Below, piece by piece: positions 9,537 through 17,791 of a stretch of DNA of 35,128 nucleotides. Every line of letters begins with the position of its first letter. Position 1 is the stretch's first letter. Made by a program: the position numbers and the translations under genes. The stretch covers positions 1-35,128 of the forward strand of contig NZ_RAWB01000028.1 in the NCBI RefSeq assembly GCF_003612055.1. Direction: 5' to 3'. This DNA is from Corallococcus llansteffanensis (lineage in GTDB: Bacteria; Myxococcota; Myxococcia; Myxococcales; Myxococcaceae). The notes under the pieces are model-generated. The model saw only the letters and a program-made list of their open reading frames with translations. It was not told where the DNA came from and did not search any database.

Positions 9537-11366
9537 ATGCATCCCCCTCGTTCCCCCTCCCGCGCGCTCCGGTCCGCGCGGATGGCCACCGCCACGCTGC
9601 TCCTGCTGCTGTTCCCCGCCCTGGCCGCCGCGGCGGACCGCGGTGCCTGGGCCCCGGGCGTCGCGTACGTCGTGGGCGACATCGCGTCCTATGGCGGCAA
9701 GGGCTACGACTGCCGGCAATCCCACACGTCCCTGACGGGCTGGGAGCCGCCCAACGTCCTCGCCCTGTGGCTGGAGCGCACGGGCAACCCGCCTCCGGAC
9801 ACCCAGGCCCCCACCACCCCCTCGGGGCTGACGTCGCCGTCCAAGACGTTCGACAGCGTGTCGCTCGCGTGGAGCGCTTCGTCCGACAACGTGGGCGTCA
9901 CGGGTTACGAAATCTTCGTCAACGGGGGCGCGACGGCAGCGGTCACCAGCACGGCGGCGAATGCCACCGTGACGGGGCTTTCGGCCAACACCACGTACAC
10001 GTTCACCGTGAAGGCTCGCGACGCGGCGGGCAACCGCTCGGCGGCGAGCGCGGCGTTCAGCACCACGACGCCCACGCGGCCCCCGGTGGACACCCAGGCC
10101 CCCACCGCGCCCGGCTCCCTGCGCTCCACCGGCGTGACGGCCAGCAGCGTCTCCCTGGCGTTCAACGCGTCCTCCGACAACGTGGGCGTCACGGGCTACG
10201 AGGTCTTCGTCAACGGCGGTACGACGGCCGCGGCCACGAGCACGACGACGAGCGTCACCGTGACGGGCCTCGCGGCGAACACCACGTATACGTTCACGGC
10301 GAAGGCGCGGGACGCGGCGGGCAACCGGTCCTCCGCCAGCAACAGCGTCGCCGCGACGACGAGCAACACGCAGCCTTCGGGCAGCAAGGTGCTGGTCGGC
10401 TACTGGCACAACTTCGACAACGGCTCCACGAACATCCGGCTGCGCGACATCTCGTCCAAGTTCAATGTCATCCAGGTCGCCTTCGCGGAGCCGGTGACGG
10501 GCGCGGGTTCGGGCACCATGGGCTTCACGCCGTACAACGCGACGGTCGCCGAGTTCAAGGCAGACATCGCCACGCTCAAGGCGCAGGGCAAGAAGGTCCT
10601 CATCTCCCTGGGTGGCGCGAATGGCACCATCCACCTGGACGACGCGGCGGCGAAGCAGAACTTCGTCACCAGCATGCAGGGGCTCATCAACACGTATGGC
10701 TTTGACGGCCTGGATCTGGACCTGGAGGGCAGCTCGCTGGCGCTTGGCGCCGGGGACACCGACTTCCGCAGCCCCACGACGCCCCGCATCCTCAACCTCA
10801 TCGCCGGCACCCGGCAGCTCCTCAACGACAACGGCGCGGGCTTCCTGCTCACCATGGCGCCGGAGACCGCCTACGTGCAGGGCGGCTACGCGGCCTACGG
10901 CGGCCCGTGGGGCGCGTACCTGCCGGTCATCCACGCGCTGCGCGACCGGCTGACGTACCTGCACGTGCAGCACTACAACACCGGCACGGTGACGGCGCTG
11001 GACGGCCGCGCCTACGCGCAGGGCACGCCGGACTTCCACGTGGCCATGGCGGAGATGCTGCTGCAGGGCTTCCCCGTCGGGGGCAACGCCAGCGCTGTCT
11101 TCCCGGCGCTCCGGCCCGAGCAGGTCGTCATCGGCCTGCCGTCCTCGCCGCAGGCCGCAGGCGGTGGCTACACGACGCCCGCCAACGTGCAGAAGGCGCT
11201 GGACTACCTGATGAAGGGCCAGTCCTTCGGAGGCACCTACGTGCTGCGCAAGGCAGGCGGCTACCCGGGCTTCAAGGGGCTGATGACCTGGTCCATCAAC
11301 TGGGACAAGTTCACCAACTTCGAGTTCTCCAACAGCCACCGCGCCTACCTGGACACCTATCAATAG
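9537..11366 (+). CDS. Secreted GH18 chitinase with chitin-binding and two FN3 domains
   Basis: 609 aa. A signal peptide (hydrophobic LLLLLFPALAAAA, cleavage near 33) is followed by a CBM5/12 chitin-binding domain (about 37-80; W38, AYVVGD, WEPP). Two fibronectin type III domains come next (about 88-180 and 184-280), very alike, each with DNVGVTGYE and NTTYTF. The GH18 barrel is about 287-609: it opens with VLVGYWHNF, has the SLGG strand, and carries the catalytic signature DGLDLDLE with E397 as proton donor. It hydrolyses beta-1,4 linkages in chitin by substrate-assisted retention and acts outside the cell, useful against fungi or insect debris. The gene has a good ribosome site. It shares its upstream region with the divergent kinase gene and ends at a strong hairpin. 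Confidence 0.93.
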   Translation: MHPPRSPSRALRSARMATATLLLLLFPALAAAADRGAWAPGVAYVVGDIASYGGKGYDCRQSHTSLTGWEPPNVLALWLERTGNPPPDTQAPTTPSGLTSPSKTFDSVSLAWSASSDNVGVTGYEIFVNGGATAAVTSTAANATVTGLSANTTYTFTVKARDAAGNRSAASAAFSTTTPTRPPVDTQAPTAPGSLRSTGVTASSVSLAFNASSDNVGVTGYEVFVNGGTTAAATSTTTSVTVTGLAANTTYTFTAKARDAAGNRSSASNSVAATTSNTQPSGSKVLVGYWHNFDNGSTNIRLRDISSKFNVIQVAFAEPVTGAGSGTMGFTPYNATVAEFKADIATLKAQGKKVLISLGGANGTIHLDDAAAKQNFVTSMQGLINTYGFDGLDLDLEGSSLALGAGDTDFRSPTTPRILNLIAGTRQLLNDNGAGFLLTMAPETAYVQGGYAAYGGPWGAYLPVIHALRDRLTYLHVQHYNTGTVTALDGRAYAQGTPDFHVAMAEMLLQGFPVGGNASAVFPALRPEQVVIGLPSSPQAAGGGYTTPANVQKALDYLMKGQSFGGTYVLRKAGGYPGFKGLMTWSINWDKFTNFEFSNSHRAYLDTYQ

Positions 11367-11375
11367 GTCGGTGAT

Positions 11376-11412
11376 GCCGCCGCCCACCGGGTGCATGCCG
11401 GTGGGCAGCGGC
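11376..11412. terminator. Bidirectional terminator hairpin between convergent genes
   Basis: GCCGC-C-GCCCACCGG (11376-11390) pairs with CCGGTGGGC-A-GCGGC (11398-11412), a 15-position stem with one C/A mismatch and a 7-nt loop. It fills the 51-nt gap between the chitinase and immunity genes, which end toward each other. No T-run follows on either side. Confidence 0.6.
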
Positions 11413-11417
11413 AGCCG

Positions 11418-11879
11418 CTATTCATCCAGCCAGAAGAACGCATCTCCACTGGCCAGTGCCTTCTCCAGGAACTCACGGAAGGACACGGCGATGGGGCGCA
11501 CGCCTTCGGGGAAGGTCTCGTGGTACCCGTCGAGGAGCGGGTAGCGGCCGTCCTTCGGGTGGGCCACGTCGAGGATGACGTAGTCGGAGTCCTGGAGGTC
11601 GACGAGGGTGTACCAGGACGCCGGGCCGAAGCTGTCGTCGTCGCGCGGTCTCATGGCGACCCGTGCGCGTTGGATTTCAGCGAGCGGGAGCAGGTGGTAG
11701 TTGGCGTGCGGGAAGCGCTTGAAGAGCGTGGCGCCATCGCAGTGCAGGTAGAAGGCTCGCAGCTCCGGATCCAGCGTCCACCCAACCCGTGCCTCGAAGG
11801 CGGCAATCTGCGTGGGCGTCGCGGGCGGGTTGGGGAAGTGGTGCCGGGTGAGCTCGGCCAGCAATGGGGCCAGGGGCAT
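11418..11879 (-). CDS. SUKH/SMI1-KNR4 family immunity protein (SitI-like)
   Basis: 153 aa from ATG 11879, which has GAGG 8 nt upstream; an in-frame ATG at 11900 would add 7 residues and overlap the toxin gene by 11 nt. The pattern is that of the SMI1/KNR4 (SUKH) superfamily: an N-terminal helix and IAAFEARVGWTLDPELRAFY (an acidic protein that ends its helix with 'P..LR.FY'), then HCDGA, a strand region with LLPLAEI, and a C-terminal FREFLEKAL helix. SUKH proteins are the commonest immunity proteins against nuclease toxins. It sits directly downstream of, and is probably coupled to, a lipoprotein with a C-terminal HNH-like nuclease motif, so its job is most likely to neutralise that toxin in the cytoplasm. 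Family call fairly firm; partner inferred from position. Confidence 0.8.
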   Translation of the reverse strand: MPLAPLLAELTRHHFPNPPATPTQIAAFEARVGWTLDPELRAFYLHCDGATLFKRFPHANYHLLPLAEIQRARVAMRPRDDDSFGPASWYTLVDLQDSDYVILDVAHPKDGRYPLLDGYHETFPEGVRPIAVSFREFLEKALASGDAFFWLDE

Positions 11880-11889
11880 GGCGGCGTCC

Positions 11890-12531
11890 TCAGTCGGCAT
11901 AGGGACGGTCCGGCCCTACCGCGCGCCATCTTCCTCCAGGCGCATAGCAGGCGGGGTACTCGGAGCTGAAGACGTTGTGCACGTCCTGGGGTGTGGGCAG
12001 CACGTTGTTGGGCGCGGTGGGATCGCCTCCGTGCACCAGGTCGAAGATGTGGTGCCCTGGCCAGGGCTTGCCATTGCTCGCCGCGGGCCACGCTCCGTAT
12101 TCGTTCCCCCAGGACTCGCGAAAGGCCTCGCGTGCCCGTCCCCACGTCGTCCGGCGGCGCTCTCCGTCCGACACCTTCGGAATGTCGCAGCAGCAGTGGG
12201 TGATGGCGAGCCGCCCGCCGGCGGCTGCGGGGAAGACCAGGAAGCGGCCCTCCCAGTCTCCCTTGATGTCTGCCAGCCAGATGCAGCCCATGAGGGCATG
12301 TCCCTGCGCCGCGCACTTCGCCTCGCAGCGAGACATGAACGGGGCGCTGCACTGCCAGGGACCGTAGTAGATGACCGTCCGCACCCGACCGCCGCCCGGG
12401 CCAGGCATGGGTGGGCCCACCCACTTCGCGGACGCGGGGCTGCCGACGGTGCCGAGGGTAGCCGAGCCGCAACCGGCCATCACAAGAAGGGTGGCGCTTG
12501 CCACGCGTTGCATGTGCCGGATGGCGCTCAT
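11890..12531 (-). CDS. Lipoprotein toxin with C-terminal HNH-type nuclease motif (SitA-like)
   Basis: 213 aa. A type II signal peptide ends in lipobox VMAGC (C21). A cysteine-rich middle follows (C61, C69, C73, C83, and CCC at 113-115). The C-terminal domain carries PGHHIFDL (159-166), GG at 168-169, N175-N176, P179 and H185, the His-His...Asn...His layout of HNH/EndoVII-fold (GHH/WHH-type) nuclease toxins. An SMI1-type immunity gene overlaps or abuts its 3' end. This architecture (lipoprotein signal, Cys-rich region, variable toxin tip, immunity gene behind) is that of the SitA toxins that myxobacteria pass between kin by TraA/TraB outer-membrane exchange. Nuclease substrate is not evident. 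No SitB-like gene is next to it. The alternative is an ordinary secreted nuclease. Confidence 0.72.
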   Translation of the reverse strand: MSAIRHMQRVASATLLVMAGCGSATLGTVGSPASAKWVGPPMPGPGGGRVRTVIYYGPWQCSAPFMSRCEAKCAAQGHALMGCIWLADIKGDWEGRFLVFPAAAGGRLAITHCCCDIPKVSDGERRRTTWGRAREAFRESWGNEYGAWPAASNGKPWPGHHIFDLVHGGDPTAPNNVLPTPQDVHNVFSSEYPACYAPGGRWRAVGPDRPYAD

Positions 12532-12697
12532 TTCAAGCGTGATAGCGCGGCAGGATCCGCAAGTGAAGTCAGGGTGGCGGCAGCGGTCCGTTGCGTCTTC
12601 GGCGAAGATGCGGGGGCACCGAGTTCGCCAGGCCGCTGCACACGGGGTCACCGACCTTGTGCCGCGGTGCTGACGTCCTCCCACCGTGAGCCGAAGG

Positions 12698-14155
12698 ATG
12701 CCCGAGCCCGTGAAGGATGACGCGCTGCAATTGCTGCTCGCGCGCGCTGACGACCGCCGGCCCGTGCTGGAGGAAGGGCTTCCGGCGGAGTCCACCCGCG
12801 ACGCACCCAGGCCCGCGCTTCTTCGCCGTGCCGAGGGCACGCTGGAGAGCCCCGACGCGAATCCGAATGACCTGGCCGCGCAGCGCTGGGGTGTCATCGC
12901 GCCCCTGGGCACAGCGGGCGATGCCATGCTCCGCGCCATCGAGCCGCTCCTCCAGCACCGCGCGCAGGAGCAGGGCGCCCCCGTGATGCGCTACCGCGTC
13001 CCTCTCGGCATGGATGCGGATGCAGCGGTGCGGTGGAAGGAGTCGGTGCACCGGGCCGAGGACGTCCCCGAGGAGGAACGGCCGAAGTACCTGCTGCTGC
13101 TCGGGGACCTGCCCGACGTGTCCATCGAGTTGCAGCACGTGCTCGCGCACGGCGCGTTCGTGGGGAGGCTCCACGTGGGGCTGCCCGATGGCGAGCCGGA
13201 CCTCGCGGGCTACACGTCCTACGCGGACAAGGTGGTCGCGGCCGAGAAGCGGGGCGCGCCTCCGGAGGCCCCCGACATGCTCCTCTACACGGCGCGGGAT
13301 GGGACGACGGCCACCACCTCGGGACACAAGTTGTTGGTGGAGCCGTGCCTCCAGGTGATGGAGACACGGTGGAAGGCGAAGCGGCCCGCGCTGAAGGTCC
13401 AGGAGGTCCCCTACGCCTTCGCCGGCTCGGAAGCGCTGCTGGAGGCCGCGGCCGAAGCGCGCTCGGCGGTGATGCTCACGGTGGCGCACGGGATGGGGCG
13501 GCCCTCGAAGGGCTGGGCCTCTGCGCAGGAGCAGCGGGCGATGCAGGGCGCGCTGACGCTGGGCGGAGGTCCACCGCTCACGGGCGCGCTGCTGCGGGAC
13601 ACGCCCTTCCTGCCCGGGGGCATGTGGTTCAGCGTGGCGTGCTTCGGCGCGGCCACCCCGGCGGACAGCGCGTTCCACGCGTGGCTGGCGCAGATCGCCA
13701 AGGCCGGCGGGTTCGCGGGCCGCCCCGCCTCCGTGCTGCACAGCCTTCCCAGGGCGGGCGAACGTCCCTTCGTGGCGGCCTTGCCCCAGGCCCTGCTGGC
13801 GAATCCACGAGGCCCGCTGGGCATCATCGGCCACAGCGACCTGGCGTGGACGCTCGGCTTCCTGGACACGGAGGACATGACGCGCAGCCGCGCCTCGCGT
13901 GTCCTCTCCGCGCTCCAGGTCCTGTCCAATGGCAGCCGCGCGGGTGTCGCCCTGGACGCGCTGATGAGCGCCTACCGCAGCGTCAACGACGCGCTGCTGG
14001 AGGGCTACCGGGCCCGGCAGGACGCGCAGTTGTATGGCGTTCCGGACCCCGTCGACCCGAAGCGACAGGGCTACCAGTGGATGCTGTGCAATGACTTGCG
14101 CGGGTACCTGCTGCTCGGAGACCCCGCGGCGAGGCTGTCAGGGCAGCAGCCGTAG
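12698..14155 (+). CDS. Predicted C25/caspase-like cysteine peptidase
   Basis: 485 aa from ATG 12698; a GTG at 12686 is an alternative start. No signal peptide or TM is seen. Two spaced motifs match the His-Cys dyad of clan CD peptidases: VMLTVAHGMG with H264 and WFSVACFGAA with C315. The C-terminal NDLRGYLLLGDPAARL resembles the 'LlGDP' ending common in gingipain-type (C25) domains, and LGIIGHSDLAW fits the strand before it. I infer a caspase-fold protease or a relative. It points toward, and overlaps by 18 nt, the nSTAND-WD40 gene, and a CHAT protease lies in the same locus, so it may be a second protease effector of that module. It is divergent from the toxin gene (166 nt apart). It could be unrelated to either. 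Confidence 0.6.
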   Translation: MPEPVKDDALQLLLARADDRRPVLEEGLPAESTRDAPRPALLRRAEGTLESPDANPNDLAAQRWGVIAPLGTAGDAMLRAIEPLLQHRAQEQGAPVMRYRVPLGMDADAAVRWKESVHRAEDVPEEERPKYLLLLGDLPDVSIELQHVLAHGAFVGRLHVGLPDGEPDLAGYTSYADKVVAAEKRGAPPEAPDMLLYTARDGTTATTSGHKLLVEPCLQVMETRWKAKRPALKVQEVPYAFAGSEALLEAAAEARSAVMLTVAHGMGRPSKGWASAQEQRAMQGALTLGGGPPLTGALLRDTPFLPGGMWFSVACFGAATPADSAFHAWLAQIAKAGGFAGRPASVLHSLPRAGERPFVAALPQALLANPRGPLGIIGHSDLAWTLGFLDTEDMTRSRASRVLSALQVLSNGSRAGVALDALMSAYRSVNDALLEGYRARQDAQLYGVPDPVDPKRQGYQWMLCNDLRGYLLLGDPAARLSGQQP

Positions 14156-17100
14156 GGTCGGTGGTGGCGTCACGAGCGGATCCCTTCCCTGGACGCGCTC
14201 ACACTCCGCATAGGCGCTCCGCGCCTGCTCCTCGCCTTCGTCCAGGTAGCTGCGACGTACATCCGGAGGAAGGCAGTCCTTGTTGACGGCCCGAAGCCGC
14301 CGCTGAAGCTCCGCGACATCCAGGGGCCACAGCTGCGCCGGTCCATCGGCGCAGACCGTCAGGACCTGGTGCCCGTCCGGACTGAACCCGGCGGAGGCGA
14401 CCTCCGAATCACAGCCCTGGAGCACCAGGGGCAGGCCCGTTCCGTCCGCTCTCCAGACGCGCGCGTTCATGTCACCCGAGGTCGTCACCACCCACTGACC
14501 ATCCGGGCTGAAGTTCGCGGAGTAGACACTGCCCAGGTGCCCCTGGAGCACCACGGGCGTGCCCGTTCCGTCCGCCTTCGACACCCGCGCCGTCCCGTCC
14601 GCCGAAGCCGTCACCACCCACCGGCCATCCCGGCTGAAGCCCGCGGAATAGACATCACCCGCATGCCCCTCGAGCACCACGGGCGAGCCCTTCCCATCCG
14701 CCCGCCACACCCGCGCCGTCCCGTCCTGGGAAGCCGTCACGACCCACTGACCGTCCGGGCTGAACTCGGCGGAGTGGACGGTCCCCGCATGCCCCAGGAG
14801 CACCACGGGCGTGCCCGTTCCATCTGCCCTCAGCACCTTCGGAGTCCGGGCCGATGCGGTCACGATCCACTGACCGTCAGGGCTGAACCGGGCGGAGCTC
14901 GCTTCGTCGTCCCCCAGCACCCGGGGCGTCCCGCTCCCGTCCGCCCTCCACACCTGGGGCGCGCCCCCGAGCCGGATCGTGGTCAGCACCGACTGGCCAT
15001 CCGGACTGAACCGCGCTGATCCGATGGGCCCGAGCGGGTCCCTCATCACCACCGGAGGGCCCTTCCCATCCGCCCGCCACACCCGCGCCCTCCCGTCCTC
15101 GGAGACCGTCACCACCTGTTGTCCATCCGGGCTGAACCCGACCGACGAAACGGGGCCCGCGCGCCCAGCGAGCACCACGGGTGCTCCCGTCCCTTCCGTG
15201 CGCCAGACGCGTGCCGCTCCGTCGGCGCCCGCCGTGACGACCCGCTGCCCATCCGGGCTGAAGCTCGCGGACTGGACCGTGTCGACCGCCTCTTCTGGTC
15301 CCTGGAACACCACGGGAAGCTCCGGTCCGCTCGCCTTCCAGACCCGAAGCATTCCATCCCTGGATGCCGTGATGATCCGCTGCCCGTCTGGACTGAACCG
15401 CGCGTCATCGACCCAGCCCTGGTGCCCCTTGAGCAGTTGGGGAGTGCCCGTTCCATCCGCCCTCCACACCCGTGCGGTCCTGTCCATGGACGTGGTCACC
15501 ACCCACCGGCCATCCGGACTGAACCCCGCGGACATGACGGAGTCCGCATGTCCTTCGAGCACCACCGGCAGGCCCGTTCCGTCCGCCTTCCAAACCCGCG
15601 CCGTCTTGTCCGCGGAAGCCGTCACCACCCACTGGCCATCCGGGCTGAACCCCGCGGAGTAGACGTTACCCGCGTGTCCCTTGAGCACCACGGGCGAGCC
15701 CTTCCCATCCGCCCGCCATACCCGCGCTGTCTTGTCCTCGGAAGCCGTCACCACCCATTGCCCATCCGGGCTGAACTCGGCGGAGGAGACGGGCTTCGCG
15801 TGACCCTTGAGCACCGCGGGCGCGCCCTTCCCATCGGCCCGCCACACGCGCGCCGTGCCGTCGTACGACGCGGTCACCACCCGCCGCCCATCCGGGCTGA
15901 AGCGCGCCGACAGGACCGAGGCCTCGTGCCCGGCCAGCACCACGGGCTTGCCGGTTCCATCCGCCCGTCGCACCTGCGCGCTCGTATCCGCCGACGCTGT
16001 CACCAGCCACTGGCCATCCGGACTGAACCTCGCGGAGTGGACGGTGTCCTCGTACCCCTGGAGCACCACGGGCGTGTCCGTCCCGTCCGCCCGCCACACC
16101 CGGACGGTGGCGTCCTGGGAGGCGGTCGCCACCCATTGCCCATCCGGGCTGAACTCGATGGAGCCGACGACGCCCAGATGGCCCGTCAACTCCACCGGCC
16201 TGCCCGTGCCGTCCATGCGCCACACCCACGCCGGTCCCTCCATCGAAGCCGCAGCCACCCACTGGCCATCCGGGCTGAAGGCCGCGACCACCAGGGGCTG
16301 TGTCCCCTGGAGCGTCACCTCTGGGATGGGTTCCTTCAGGAAGTCATGCGCCAGCTGCGTCCACCACCGCGCCTGCGCGGGTTCGGGCACCTCCAGGAGC
16401 ACCTGGGTGGCCATCGCGGTGTAGCCGCGGCCCTCCAGGTCGCGAGCCCCCGTCATCAATGCCAGCCCCCGCGCGTCTCGCGCCTGCTTGACGGCGTCCT
16501 GCTTCGCCTGGTCCGCGGCGCCCCTCGCCTGCTCCGCCGAGGACCGCTCCGTCACGGCCCAGATGAGCAGCAGGGTCATCATCACCGCCACGCCCGCCGC
16601 CACCGAGGCCAGGACGATGAGCTTGCGCCGCTCGGCCGCTTCACGCCGGCGCCGTCGCTGCTCCGACTCATGCTCGATGCGCTGCTGCTTGAGGTCGAAC
16701 ACCTTGCGCGCGAGCCAGTCGTGTCCCAGTTCGAAGTACCGGCTGCCCTGGTGCTGCTCCGCGTGCAGCACCGCCGCCGCTTCCAGGTGCGTCAGCACGG
16801 CGTCCGCGTGCTGGGGCGGCAGCTCGGCGCGGGCCTCCTGCTCCGTCAGCAGGGTCCGGCTGCCGTCGCTCGCGATGAGGTACTGCTCCAGCAGCCGGCG
16901 CGCCGCCCTCTTCTTGTCGGAGCCGAGCGCATCCAGCGTCGCCTCCAGGTAGCGGTGCACCATCGGCTCCGCGGCGACGGGCTCCACGGCCTGCCCCCGC
17001 GCCCGCTCGTCCCACAGCGCCCGGCAGACAATCTGCGCGAACGCGGCCTGCACCTCGGCGTCGTCGTCCTGTTCGCTTTGACCCGCCATCCGCACCTGCC

Positions 17101-17791
17101 GCATCAGCCCGCGCACCTCCTGCTCGGACCACGGCTGCGTGGGCAGGCCCTTTTCGGTGGCCAGCCGGCACGACACCTTCACCATCTCGCCCACGGTGAG
17201 CGGCCCCAGCCGGAAGCCCTGCTCCAGCAGCTCGCGCCTGCCCCGCACGCGGTCCCGGAAGCGCCCCAGGTAGTCCTCGCGCATCGCCAGCACGAGCTGC
17301 AGTCCACGCACCGGCTTGCGCGCCAGCGCGTCCAGTCCCTTCAGCAGCGCGCCTGTCGCCTCCACGTCGCGCCCCGGCAGGAAGAGCTGCTCCAACTGAT
17401 CCAGGTAGATGAGCACCGGCCGGTCCGAGCGCTGCGAGGCAAGCTCCAGCGCCGCGTCCAATGCCTGCACCGTCCCTGCCTGCTCCGGCGGCGGCCCCAG
17501 CTCCAGCTCCGTGTGCATGGTGCGCACGAGCCGCGCCAGCGGGGCCTCTGCCGCGAGCCACCCGTCGATGCGCACCGTGCGGAACTCGTGCGCTTCCTCC
17601 AGCAGCGGAATCACCCCGGCCTGCATCACCGACGACTTCCCCGCGCCCGAGGGACCGAAGAGCGTGAGGCACGGGTGCGCGAGGATGCGGTTCACCAGCC
17701 GCTGCGTCACCGTCTCCCGGCCGAAGAAGCGCTCGCGGTCCGCCGCGCGGTAGGGCTGCGGCCCCAGGAAGGGATTCACCGGGCCGCTCAT
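14138..17791 (-). CDS. nSTAND1-type NTPase with TM helix and 16 WD40 repeats
   Basis: 1217 aa. The start overlaps the CHAT gene stop (ATGA). An N-terminal NPFLGPQPY...FFGRE entry motif leads to a STAND NTPase: Walker [10 protein letters not shown] (46-54), Walker [12 protein letters not shown] (127-137), REDYL (171-175). A helical arm with [10 protein letters not shown] (355-363) follows, then a basic stretch and one TM helix (about 390-413). The positive-inside rule puts the NTPase in the cytoplasm and the rest in the periplasm. From about 495 to 1156 run 16 WD40 repeats of about 42 residues, most containing [12 protein letters not shown] and ARVWRADG, enough for two propellers. STAND proteins are ligand-triggered, oligomerising switches that recruit or activate effectors; here the CHAT protein is the obvious partner. 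Ligand unknown. Confidence 0.85.
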   Translation of the reverse strand: MSGPVNPFLGPQPYRAADRERFFGRETVTQRLVNRILAHPCLTLFGPSGAGKSSVMQAGVIPLLEEAHEFRTVRIDGWLAAEAPLARLVRTMHTELELGPPPEQAGTVQALDAALELASQRSDRPVLIYLDQLEQLFLPGRDVEATGALLKGLDALARKPVRGLQLVLAMREDYLGRFRDRVRGRRELLEQGFRLGPLTVGEMVKVSCRLATEKGLPTQPWSEQEVRGLMRQVRMAGQSEQDDDAEVQAAFAQIVCRALWDERARGQAVEPVAAEPMVHRYLEATLDALGSDKKRAARRLLEQYLIASDGSRTLLTEQEARAELPPQHADAVLTHLEAAAVLHAEQHQGSRYFELGHDWLARKVFDLKQQRIEHESEQRRRRREAAERRKLIVLASVAAGVAVMMTLLLIWAVTERSSAEQARGAADQAKQDAVKQARDARGLALMTGARDLEGRGYTAMATQVLLEVPEPAQARWWTQLAHDFLKEPIPEVTLQGTQPLVVAAFSPDGQWVAAASMEGPAWVWRMDGTGRPVELTGHLGVVGSIEFSPDGQWVATASQDATVRVWRADGTDTPVVLQGYEDTVHSARFSPDGQWLVTASADTSAQVRRADGTGKPVVLAGHEASVLSARFSPDGRRVVTASYDGTARVWRADGKGAPAVLKGHAKPVSSAEFSPDGQWVVTASEDKTARVWRADGKGSPVVLKGHAGNVYSAGFSPDGQWVVTASADKTARVWKADGTGLPVVLEGHADSVMSAGFSPDGRWVVTTSMDRTARVWRADGTGTPQLLKGHQGWVDDARFSPDGQRIITASRDGMLRVWKASGPELPVVFQGPEEAVDTVQSASFSPDGQRVVTAGADGAARVWRTEGTGAPVVLAGRAGPVSSVGFSPDGQQVVTVSEDGRARVWRADGKGPPVVMRDPLGPIGSARFSPDGQSVLTTIRLGGAPQVWRADGSGTPRVLGDDEASSARFSPDGQWIVTASARTPKVLRADGTGTPVVLLGHAGTVHSAEFSPDGQWVVTASQDGTARVWRADGKGSPVVLEGHAGDVYSAGFSRDGRWVVTASADGTARVSKADGTGTPVVLQGHLGSVYSANFSPDGQWVVTTSGDMNARVWRADGTGLPLVLQGCDSEVASAGFSPDGHQVLTVCADGPAQLWPLDVAELQRRLRAVNKDCLPPDVRRSYLDEGEEQARSAYAECERVQGRDPLVTPPPTLRLLP
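14324..16309 (-). repeat. Tandem about 126-nt WD40-coding repeats
   Basis: Sixteen in-frame units of about 126 nt encode the WD40 blades. Many units are close to identical at both DNA and protein level (the segment reading CCATCCGGGCTGAA recurs on the plus strand throughout). Copies 3-7 and 12-15 look the most alike. The array is coding, not a CRISPR. Confidence 0.9.

Noticed and set aside
14324-16309. Regular repeats resembling a CRISPR or satellite array
   Set aside because: Period is about 126 nt, in frame, and codes for WD40 blades; there are no short identical repeats with unique spacers.
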